Source of the DNA: Strigamia acuminata | Taxonomy: Eukaryota > Arthropoda > Chilopoda > Geophilomorpha > Linotaeniidae | Direction: 5' to 3' | DNA length: 64,000 nt | NCBI GenBank assembly: GCA_949358305.1 | Contig: OX442315.1 | Span: 15,526,427 to 15,590,426 of the forward strand | Part shown: positions 1-10,685 of the stretch, in pieces | Numbering within the stretch: position 1 is the first letter of the stretch | How the letters are laid out: each line of letters begins with the position of its first letter | Notes under the pieces: generated by a model | Seen by the model: only the letters and a program-made list of their open reading frames with translations | Database searches by the model: none | Told to the model about the DNA's origin: nothing | Position numbers and translations under genes: made by a program

Positions 1-3000
1 GCAACTGAAGCGTGAATCTTAATACTCAGCATAAAGCTTACATCATGAAAAAATTGTGTCGCACCTTGAAAAATTAAAAAGAAATGTGAGAATTAAACAT
101 GTACTCATACCTAGGTAACGCGTTGACACTTTACTGCAATGCTTCACCAAATTGATACTGCAATCTTACCATAAAGCACATACTACCATTGGACGTTCAA
201 GTGGTTTATATGTCTGGTATTGGTTTTTACAACTAAATTAAAAAGGGCTGCCATACAAGCTGGAGCGGAACCATTTTGAGTTCACCGAAAAATCCATTTT
301 TTGAATGCAATTTTTTCAGCTCAAAATGCAATTTTTTCAGCTCAAAATGCAATTTTTTCAGCTCAAAATGCAATTTTTTCAGCTCAAAATGCAATTTTTT
401 CAGCTCAAAATGCAATTTTTTCAGCTCAAAATGCAATTTTTTCAGCTCAAAATGCAATTTTTTCAGCTCAAAATGCAATTTTTTCAGCTCAAAATGCAAT
501 TTTTTCAGCTCAAAATATAATTTTTTCAGCTCAAAATGCAATTTTTTCAGCTCAAAATGCAATTTCTTCAGCTCAAAATGCAATTTTTCCAGCTCAAAAT
601 AAAATTATTTCCCGTAAAAATGTATTTTCCCGCAAGCAAAAGCATCTATTTTGGCTTGAAATTCTGAAGATGTCATTTCTGAATATTAAGTAATGGGCCA
701 CACAAAGGAATTTTAATTGACACTTTGCTGAAAGAACCCCAAAAGGAAATAATCTGACGCTGTTAACAGAATCACCAGAAACCATAACAAAAGAAACCTC
801 CATACCCACCGTAGCAGCAAGCTAGGAAAACAATCTGACATAGGCCTATTCCCGTGAGCGACATGTGCGGTACGTACAAGCGCAAAAATTCCACAACATA
901 TATGCCTCCCTAAAAATTATTATTACGGTATATAATTGTTAATTATTTATTAATAAGAAGAAGAAGAAGAAGAAATACAGTACTTGAGTAGTGCACGCGA
1001 TTCCGGCTACGAAACTAAGAATGCAAATTGCTAGACGAATCTTGCTGTAGTGATTTTTCAGGCGATCAACCTCTTCGTACATAACACTCGTCATTACGTT
1101 TAAAAAAATCATCTAGAAAAAATACAGCAAACAGAACGAGGCGAATGATAAAAGCCAGCAACGACAAACGCACTTGAGCGGTCAGAGTCATCAATATCTC
1201 CTTTAGCAAGAAAAGAATGCACCACAGATTTGATCCCCAACTTCGCCCAAGAATTTCCATAAACATGATCAAATTTAAACCGATATCTGCAAAATAACAA
1301 GTCAATCAACGAGCACGTTAAAAAATGGTTCAATAACAAATTAACAACCACCTACTGCTGGAACTGAATAGATGCTCCACAGGAAGCTTCGTAACAAAAG
1401 CCAAGTGTCCAATCGCAGAAAACACAGTCACAGCATTAAGCAATGTATACACAAACGCGCTGAGAGCAATCAATCCAATTTGTCTATAAAACACATTCAA
1501 CTGTCAAATTTTAGCACCGAAGTCTCCATAAACCGATGTACCCGTTTGAAATGATGAATATAAAGTGAAGGCTTTTATATTTGCCGACAGATGGTGTTAG
1601 CTGTTAGTTAAAACACTTTTTTTTTAGTAAAGCAGTCGTTTTCATGACTGTTTTCGTTGTTAAAAGTGATTAGAAATGAATGTTTTGATGATTAAAACAT
1701 CATCTAAACATTTAAACTAACATTTTTGCAACGTTTTCATCATCAAACATGAAAGTAAACAAAGTTCGAATTTTTCGTTCATGAACACAAACTATTAGTT
1801 CGTGTTTGATACAACACTGATGCGAAGGATGTGATTTATAGAGCCCCAATACAGGATTTGCAACCAGTGTAACACCTTTAATGTTACATTTACTTGGCAA
1901 GATTTCAAATACCGATTGAATTGTTTCGTTATACTTTGTACTTTTCATTAAAAAGGGTACATTGTCTTGTGGACAACCTGTATTGAAGGAAACATACTTG
2001 TGTAAATTGTTGTCGAATCTGTTGTAACTGGCAAGCAGAAGTTGTCCTCCAGTGCACAATCCATAAGTCATAATGACCTGAGTACCAGCTTCAGTCCAAA
2101 CCTGAAACCAAACTCTAAGACTTAGTCGGGTTTTCAACCAACAAGTGTCAAAAAACCCACTTTTACATCACTCATTTTGGCTAAATCGGGTATGAAAAAA
2201 TATTCCAAGCCTGATGCAGCGCCATCTTGAATGCCACTCCATATCAACAGAATAAAAAGAATGATAATAAGATACACAAGTGAGACAGTTGAAACCTGAA
2301 GTATTCCATATTAAATGTATCATTTAAATATGTTAAGTATAAAAATTGTGATCAAAATACCCTCGATGTTCCCCTCAATCCAGAAACTGTAAACAAGAAA
2401 ACAAGTCCCCAAGAGAAAGCTACGAGAATAAACTTGTCCGAAGTAATCTTTCCAAGCGATGTAATTGTCATGTCTCTTTCCACAGAGAGGACTTTAGTGC
2501 TGAAATCCAAAATCTCAAAATTAAACAATTGACTGTACAATTTACGGTACACTCACTCCCAAAACACGGCAGCTGCTGTTTCAGGACAAGGTATTTCGAG
2601 GGGAATATTCGCACACTTTGAATAATTGAATGCCTAAAAAGAAAACAAAGATCAAATTTAGTTGGTCAAGTTCAAAACCAAACTTGCATTGACCACTCAC
2701 AGCATATTGCACTATTGGAACACAAGTGTTATTGATAGCCGTCTGATTTGGACACACAGTCCAAGGTAAATGACTTTCCAAAGTGAAAAAAAGATACTTG
2801 ATGGGATACACAATGAACATGATGGAATAAATGGACATTAGCCAACAAACCATACCCATTGAAAAACCTATGCCTTTAAAAAACACAACAACTTTCACTA
2901 TTTGATCGTGTTAATTATGCATTTTAGCATTTTATACCTCGGGCGATCACAGTAAAATTAAAAGCTGAAACTGGACTGCTTGCAGTGAACTGTCCAAGAA

Positions 3001-3340
3001 AACATTCAAAAGCCAAAAGAGGAAGTCCAACAGTCACTGTGAGAATAAGATAAGGCAACACCATTCCACCTGCAGCAATAAATCATTTGTTTAGAGTTTG
3101 ATTTGTGTTGAAAATAACTTTGGGTGTCTACATGCCTTTTCCGCAGATGTAAGCCACATAAGCAAATCGCCAAGCATTGGCCAAACAAACTGAGAATGCA
3201 ATGGAGGAGATAAGGAATTCGCTTCTTGTTTTGCCCCATTGGATTCTCGAAGGAAGTTCGAGGGATTGGTAGACGGAGTAAGCGCGGTACCATGCTTCTG
3301 TGGTATCTTCACGAGGGATAAATGTATTTACTAACGACAT
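1..3340 (-). CDS. Divergent SLC6-family membrane protein, copy A (3' end outside window)
   Basis: Multi-pass membrane protein descended from Na+/Cl- dependent SLC6 symporters. Predicted exons: 3340-3136, 3069-2938, 2873-2701, 2633-2557, 2499-2361, 2295-2161, 2101-1998, 1483-1356, 1286-1174, 1112-984, 909-810, and 64 to beyond base 1; the last exon lies outside. TM1 reads SVCLANAWRFAY where the canonical neighbours read [12 protein letters not shown]. The first intron uses a GC donor (AAAAG|GCATGT); the nearby GT would shift the frame into a stop. Start chosen at MSLVNTF because that ATG is shared by all three copies; an in-frame upstream ATG at 3385 exists here but is out of frame in copy C. 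The TM3 tyrosine is serine and the TM8 GLDS motif is replaced (LTAQ). Transport is doubtful; the gene could be a sensor, a channel-like protein or a non-transporting paralogue. Confidence 0.82.
300..600. repeat. 21-bp minisatellite, about 14 copies
   Basis: Tandem repeat of the unit CAATTTTTTCAGCTCAAAAT plus G, lying in the intron before exon 12 of SLC6-like copy A. The period is a multiple of three and the unit lacks stops in most frames, so it creates several repetitive open frames on both strands. These are artefacts, not genes. Confidence 0.95.
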
Positions 3341-3409
3341 TTTGATGATGTTCAAGCACGAGGTTAATATTGATGTCAGTGGCATCTTGTGGCTGTTTCA
3401 AACAATTAG

Positions 3410-3490
3410 CAAATTTTTCAACGACATTTTAATTTTTTGAACCAGAAATTAATTTTTTGGGCTAAAAATTCATTTTTTGGGCCAAACGAC
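3410..3490. repeat. Short degenerate about 20-bp tandem repeat (TTTTTTGGGCCAAA type)
   Basis: Three to four imperfect units of the form AATTTTTTGGGCCAAAAATT sit just upstream (minus sense) of the start of SLC6-like copy A. A longer array of the same type sits at the same place upstream of copy C (13470-13675). It probably lies in or near the promoter. Confidence 0.7.
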
Positions 3491-3951
3491 ATTGAAAAAC
3501 GTTGTCCGTACGTTTACCACGTATTGCATGCAGTAATGGTGGATTCGATCCTTGTTTACCGATGCGTGTTTTAAAGAAATTACCGATCGACAGAAAAGGC
3601 AGGCCAAAACACTTTCGGAAGATTAAAATCCACCAAAATAAATATATAACCATCGTAATCAATCAAACCATCAAAACAAGCACCAAATGCAGTAACCCTG
3701 AGATCTGGCTTGCAGTAATATACCCCCAACAAAATAAGACGGGAAAAGCGGGCAGAGCCGGACCGCAACTCAACCCAAATCCTTACACAGCGGGGAAATA
3801 TTAATTTTCAACGTATTTATTGCAAAAATTTCCAGAAATTTTACTTCCATTGTTTAATTATTCATATTATTATTAAAAATCTCAAATTCCCACACTGAGT
3901 AAACGACAATGTTCCAACAATTTGTCACAATTTCAACCAGATTCGAACATT

Positions 3952-6900
3952 TTATACAATCTTTTCCTTCCCTGTTAGCGGCGTTGGCTTCCAATATTCA
4001 CTTTTTGGAGGAATGGAATGTCTTTCCATCGGTATCGGCGGTTGTGTCGGCGTGTCTGTTTCATTCTCATCATCTTGCTCGAAATGCAACAAATCGCCTA
4101 ATCGACTCAACAAAATATCTTTGCGCATGTGCGCCAACATGGCGGCCCTCAAATCCAAAAGTTTACTGTTCGATCCCAATTGCTCGAGCGTTTCATCCGT
4201 CTCGTCTGCCTCGATGCCTCGTTTCTTGTGTCTGAGCCAATTTATGTACAATATTTTAATCACTGTGTCTCGTGGACCCCAATTCGGATGTGGCCGAAAG
4301 CTGTTCTTCCACGCGCCAGCTTTGTGGCAACGATAGATGCCGAGTAAGACCCCGAACGGAATCGGCACCAAAGTGAGGAAAGCGAGTATATTGCCGAATA
4401 TTCGTATTTTTACCGGAAGAAAGTAATAATCCGTCTGGTACAAGTTATACATATTCGCCCCAAATAGCATCTGATTTTTTAAATAAATTTTAACAAAGGA
4501 ATAATAAATTAAATGATGAGAAACTACACTTAACTAGAAGGAGAACTGGACAAAGCAGTAACCACACAGCGGCAAATCCAGCGGGAATCTTAATACTCAG
4601 CATAAAGTTTACGTCCAGAAAAAATTGTGTCGCACCTTGAAAAATTAAAAAGAAATGTGAGAATTAAATATGTACTCATACCTCGGTAATGCGTTGACAC
4701 TTTACTGCAATGCGTCACCAAAGTGATGCTGCAATTTTACCATAAAGTACACAAAGCACATACTAGATTGGACATTCAAGTGGTTTATGTCTGGTTTTGG
4801 TTTTTATAGCCTAGTTATAACCAAATTAAAAAGGACTGCCGAACAAGTTGGAGTGGAAGCATTTTGATTTCACCGAAAACTCCATTGTTTTGGATGCAAT
4901 TTTTTCAGCTCAAAATGCAATTTTTTCAGCTCAAAATGCAATTTTTTCAGCTCAAAATGCAATTTTTTCAGCTCAAAATCCAATTTTTTCAGCTCAAAAT
5001 GCAATTTTTTCAGCTCAAAATGCAATTTTTTCAGCTCAAAATGCAATTTTTTCAGCTCAAAATGCAATTTTTTCAGCTCAAAATGCAATTTTTTCAGCTC
5101 AAAATGCAATTTTTTCAGCTCAAAGTGCAATTTTTTCAAATCAAAATAATTTTATTTTCCACAGAAATATATTTTTCCGCAAGCAAAATCATCTATTTTG
5201 GCTTGAAATTCTGAAGGTGTCAATTCTGAATATTAAGTAATGGGCCATACAAAAGAATTTTAATTGGCACTTTGCTGAAAGAACCCCAAAAAGAAATAAT
5301 CTGACGCTGTTAACAGAATCACCAGAAACCATAACAAAAGAAACGTCCATACCCACCGTAGCAGCAAGCGAGGAAAACAATCTGACTTAGGCCTATTCCC
5401 GTGAGCGACACGTGCGGTACGTACACGCGCAAAAATTCCACAACGTATATGCCTCCCTAAAAATTATTATTATATAATTATTAATTATTAATTAATAAGA
5501 AGAAGAAGAAGAAAAAGAAGAAATACAGTACTTGAGTAGTGCACGCGATTCCGGCTACGAAACTAAGAATGCAAATTGCTAGACGAATCTTGCTGTAGTG
5601 ATTTTTCAGGCGATCAACCTCTTCGTACACAACACTCGTCATTACGTTTAAAAAACTCACCTAGAAACAATACAGCAAACAGAACGAGGCGAATGATAAA
5701 AGCCAGCAACGACAAACGCACTTGAGCGGTCATAGTCATCAATATCTCCTTTAACAAAAAAAGAATGCACCACAGATTTGATCCCCAACTCCGACCAAGA
5801 ATTTCCATAAACATGATCAAATTTAAACCGAGACCTGCAAAATAAAAAGTCAATCAACGAGCACGTTAAGAATTGGTTCAATAACAAATTAACAAGCACC
5901 CACTGTGGGTACTGAATAGACTCTCCACAGGTCTCTTCATAATAAAAGACAAGTGTCCAATCACAGAAAACACAGTCACAGCATTAAGCAATGTATACAC
6001 AAATGCGCTGAGAGCAATCAATCCAATTTGTCTATAAAACACATTCAACTGTCAAATTTTAGCACCGATGTCTCCACAAACCGATGTACCCGTTTGAAAT
6101 GATGAATATAAAGTACAGGCTTTTATATTTGCCGATAGATGGTGTTAGCTGTTAGTACTAATGGCGGGTTCGAAACAAACAATCTTTCTTGTTAAGTAAA
6201 TGATTAGTACTGGGTTACTGACTGCTTCTACATAGTTTTATCTTGTACTACACATAGTTAAACTGATCATCCGATAGGATGAGCAGCACATTGGGTGTAG
6301 ACTTTTTTCTGTGTGGTTATGTGAAGGATGTGATTTATGCAGCCCTAATACTAGATTTGCAACCCTTGTAACACCTGCAATGTTACATGTACTTGGCAAG
6401 ATTTCTAAGTTCTAAGAGTTCTAAGTTCTAAGTTAAGTTCACTCCTATAAAAGTGAACGAAGTTCGAATTTTTCGTTCATGAACACAAACTATTAGTTCG
6501 TGTTTGATACAACACTGATGCGAAGGATGTGATTTATGCAGTCCCAATACAGGATTTGCAACCAGTGTAACACCTGCAATGTTACATGTACTTGGCAAGA
6601 TTTCAAATACCGATTGAATTGTTTCGTTATACTTTGTACTTTTCATTAAAAAGGGTACATTGTCTTGTGGACAACCTGTATTGAAGGAAACATACTTGTG
6701 TATATTGTTGTCGAATCTGTTGTAACTGGCAAGCAAAAGTTGTCCTCCAGTGCACAATCCATAAGTCATAATGACCTGAGTACCAGCTTCAGTCCAAACC
6801 TGAAACCAAACTGGAAGACTTAGTCGGGTTTTCAATCCCCAGCAAGTGTCAAAAAAACCCACTTTCACATTACTAATTTTGGCTAAATCTGGCACGAAAA

Positions 6901-8032
6901 AATATTCCAAGCCTGATGCAGCGCCATCTTGAATGCCCATCCATATCAACAGAATAAGAAGAATAACAAGAGGATACACAAGTGAGACAGTTGAAACCTG
7001 AAGTATTCCTCATTAGATGTATATGTTGAGTATAAAAATTGTGATCAAAATACTCTCGACGTTCCCCTCAATCCAGAAACTGTAAACAAGAAAACAAGTC
7101 CCCAAGAGAAAGCTACGAGAATAAACTTGTCCCAAGTAACCTTTCCAAGCCATGTAATTGACATGCCTCTTTCCACAGAGAGGACTTTAGTTCTGAAATC
7201 CAAAATCTCAAAATTATACAATTTACTGTACAATTTACAGTACACTCACCTCCAAAAAATACCAGCAGCTATTTGAGGACAAGGTATGCCCATTGAGGAA
7301 GCATTCGCACACCTTGAATGATTGAATGTCTAAAAAGAAAAAAAATAATCAAATTTTGCTCAAGTACAAAACCAACCTTGCATTGACCACTCACAGCATA
7401 TTCCACTATTGGAACACAAGTGCTATTGATAGCCGTCAGATTTGTACACACAGTCCAAGGCAGATCACGTTCCAAAGTGAGAAAAAGATACTTGATGGGA
7501 TACACAATGTACATGATGGAATAAATGGACATTAGCCAACAAACCATACCCATTGAAAAACCTATGCCTTTAAAAAACACAACAGCTTTCACTATTTGAT
7601 CGTGTTAATTATGCATTTTAGCATTTTACCTCGGCCGATCACAGCGAAATTGAAAGCTGAAACTGGACTGCATGCAGTGAACTGTCCAAGAAAACATTCA
7701 AAAGCCAAAAGAGGAAATCCAACAGTCACTGTGAGAATAAGGTAAGGCAACACCATTCCACCTGCAGCAATAAATCATTTCTTTAGAGTTTGATTTGTGT
7801 TGAAAATAACTTTGGGTTTCTACATGCCTTTTCCGCAGATGTAAGCCACATAAGCAAATCGCCAAGCATTGGCCAAACAAATTGAGAATGCAATGGAGGA
7901 GATAAGGAATTCTCTTCTTGTATTGCCCCATTGGATTCTCGAAGGAAGTTCGAGGGATTGGTAGACGGAATAAGCGCGGTACCATGCTTCTGTGGTATCT
8001 TCAGGAGGGAAAAATGTATTTACTAACGCCAT
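3952..8032 (-). CDS. Divergent SLC6-family membrane protein, copy B (complete)
   Basis: Thirteen predicted exons: 8032-7828, 7761-7630, 7567-7395, 7329-7250, 7192-7054, 6997-6863, 6799-6696, 6031-5904, 5834-5722, 5660-5532, 5456-5357, 4635-4535, 4470-3952. They sum to 2058 nt, 685 aa plus stop, with no internal stop. Exon lengths 132, 135, 104, 113, 129, 100 and 101 recur in the canonical SLC6 genes at 44-63 kb, proving common descent. The first intron has a GC donor. Changes from a working symporter: TM3 IYY to IYS, TM7 Na-site Asp/Asn position to Ala, TM8 LGLDSQ to LMTMTAQ with a Lys-Glu pair inside the helix, and AYKNGGG to AYICGKGG after TM1. The last exon fuses TM12 with a long acidic, proline-rich cytoplasmic tail. 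Intron 11 holds a 12-copy minisatellite. Substrate unknown; loss of Na+ coupling is an inference from residues. Confidence 0.85.
4893..5145. repeat. 21-bp minisatellite, about 12 copies
   Basis: Same 21-bp unit and same intron position as the array at 300-600, but in SLC6-like copy B. Open frames through it are repeat artefacts. Confidence 0.95.
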
Positions 8033-8061
8033 TTTGATGATGTTCAAGCACGAGGTAACAG

Positions 8062-8079
8062 CACAGTCTATAGACTGTG
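8062..8079. repeat. 18-bp perfect palindrome unique to copy B leader
   Basis: CACAGTCTATAGACTGTG is a perfect inverted repeat inserted about 30 bp upstream of the copy B start codon. Copies A and C lack it and are continuous there (GAGGTAATAGTGATG-type sequence). A GGTAA-like duplication flanks it, so it looks like a transposon excision footprint or a very small inverted-repeat insert. Confidence 0.75.
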
Positions 8080-8288
8080 GTAATAGTGATGCCAGTGGCA
8101 TCTTGTGGCTGTTTTCAACAATTAGCAAATTGTGAAGTTTTCAACCACATTTTAATTTTTTGGGCCAAAAAATTTTACTTCCACCGTTTAATTATTCATA
8201 TTATTATTATTAAAAATGTCAAATTCCCACACTGAGTAAACGACAATTTCCCGACAATTTGTCACAATTTCAACCAGATTCGAATATT

Positions 8289-10653
8289 TTATACAATCGT
8301 TTCCTTCCCTGTTAGCGGCTTTGGCTTCCAATATTCAGTTTGTGAAGGAATGTAATGTTTTTCCATCGATATCGGCGGTTGTGTCGGCCTGTCTGTTTCA
8401 CTCTCATCATCTTGATCGAATTGCAACAAATCGCCTAATCGACTCAACAAAATATCTTTGCGCATGTGCGCTAACATGGCGGCCCTCAAATCCACAAGTT
8501 TACTGTTCGGTCCCAATTCCTTGAGCGTTTCATCTACCTCGATTGCCTCGATGCCTCGTTTCTTGTGTCTGAGCCAATTTATGTACAATATTTTAATCAC
8601 TGTGTCTCGTGGACCCCAATTCGGATGTGGCAAAAAGCTGTTCTTCCACGCGCCATCTTTGTGGCAACGATAGATGCCGAGGAAGACCCCGAACGGAATC
8701 GGCATCAAAGTGAGGAAAGCGAGTATATTGCCGAATATCCGTATTTTTGCCGGAAGTTCGTAATAATCCGTATTGTACAAGTCGTAGATATTCGCCACAA
8801 ATAGCATCTGATTTTATAAATAAATTTTAACAAAGGAATAATACATTAAATGATGAGAAACTACACTTAACTAGAAGGAGAACTGGACAAAGCAGTAACC
8901 ACACGGCGGCAAATCCAGCGGGAATCTTAATACTCAGCATAAAGTTTACGTCCATAAAAAATTGTGTCGCACCTTGAAAAATTAAAAAAAAAGTAAGAAT
9001 TAAATATGAACTCATACCTAGGTAACGCGTTGACACTTTACTGCAATGCTTCACCAAATTGATGCTGCAATTTCACCATAAACCACACAAAGCACTACTA
9101 TAGATTAGACATTCAAGTCGTTTTTATGACTGCTTTTGGTTTTTACAACCAAATTAAAAAGGGCTGACGTACAAGCTGGAGCGGAAGCATTTTGATTTCA
9201 CCGAAAAATCCATTGTTTTGAATGCAATTTTTTCAGCTCAGAATGCAATTTTTTCAGCTCAGAATTCAATTTTTTCAGCTCAAAATAAATTTATTTCCTA
9301 TAAAAATGTATTCTGCCGCAAGTAAAAGGATTTATTTTGGCTTAAAATTTTGAAGATTTCATTTCTGATCTGAATATTCAGTAATTAATAGGCCAAATGA
9401 AGGAATTTTAATTGGCACTTTGCTGAAAGAACCCCAAAAGGAAATAATCTGACGCTGTTAACACAATCATCAAAAACCATACCAACAGAAACCTCCTTAC
9501 CCACCGTAGAAGCAAGAGAGGAAAACAATCTGACATAGGCCTATTCCCGTGAGCGGCATGTGCGGTACGTACACGCGCAAAAATTCCACAACGTATATGC
9601 CTCCCTAAAAATTATTATTATTATTATTTATTATTATTAATAATAATAATAATCAGAAATACAGTACTTGAGTAGTGCACGCCATTCCAGATACGAAACT
9701 AACAATGCAAATTACTAGACGAATCTTGCTGTAGTGATTTTTCAGGCGATCAACCTCTTCGTACACAACACTCGTCATCACGTTTAAAAAACTCATCTAG
9801 AAACAATACAGCAAACAGAACGAGGTGAATGATAAAAGCCAGCAACGACAAACGCACTTGAGCGATCAGCGTCATCAATATCTCCTTTAACAAAAAAAGA
9901 ATGCACCACAGATTTGATCCCCAACTCCGACCAAGAAGTTCCATAAAAATAGTCAAATTTAAAGCGAGACCTGCAAAATAACAAGTCAATCAACGAGCAC
10001 GTTAAAAAATGGTACAATATCAAATTAACAACCACCCACTGTGGGAATCGAATAGATACTCCACAGGAATCTTCGTCATAAAAGACAAGTGTCCAATCGC
10101 AGAAAACACAGTTACAGCATTAAGCAATGTATACAGAAATGCGCTAAGAGCAATCAATCCAATCTGTCTATAAAACACATTCAACAGTCAAATTTTAGCA
10201 CCGAAGTCTCCACAAGCCGTTTGAAATGACGAATACAGGGTGTCTCGCTGAACACCTACCAGGTGAATTATTTCTTAATCATGTTAATTCAAAAAAACTT
10301 TTGATTATGAATTTAAGTAAATGACATGTGACGAATTCAATGAAACATGTTAAATTCATGTGACATTGTTGTAGACCTGTGCGCCAAGCGTAATTTTTCG
10401 GCGGCGGCTTGATTCGGCTGGCCGCCACGAGATGGCGGCGGCTCGAATCCGGCTCGTTCGCAGGGGCCGGCGGCTGACGGCTCAGCCGATCCAATACGGT
10501 ATCGGCGGCGGCCAGCAAATTTGGGATGTAAAATCCAAAAATAAACCCAATAAACCCCCCCCCCCCCCCCCCAAAAAAAAAAAATTAACAAAAATTAACA
10601 AAAAAAAAATAAAAACTGACTGAAATCTCGAATACAAAACGTAGCAAAAACGT

Positions 10654-10685
<32 letters not shown>

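Noticed and set aside
233-693. Several long repetitive open frames in both strands
   Set aside because: They follow from a 21-bp repeat lacking stops; no start context, no conservation beyond the repeat, and they lie in an intron. The same holds for 4848-5240.
8827-9057. 76-codon frame joining the TM10-11 exon to sequence upstream
   Set aside because: It begins at a non-ATG codon and crosses an intron acceptor; only 8972-8872 is exon by comparison with five paralogues.
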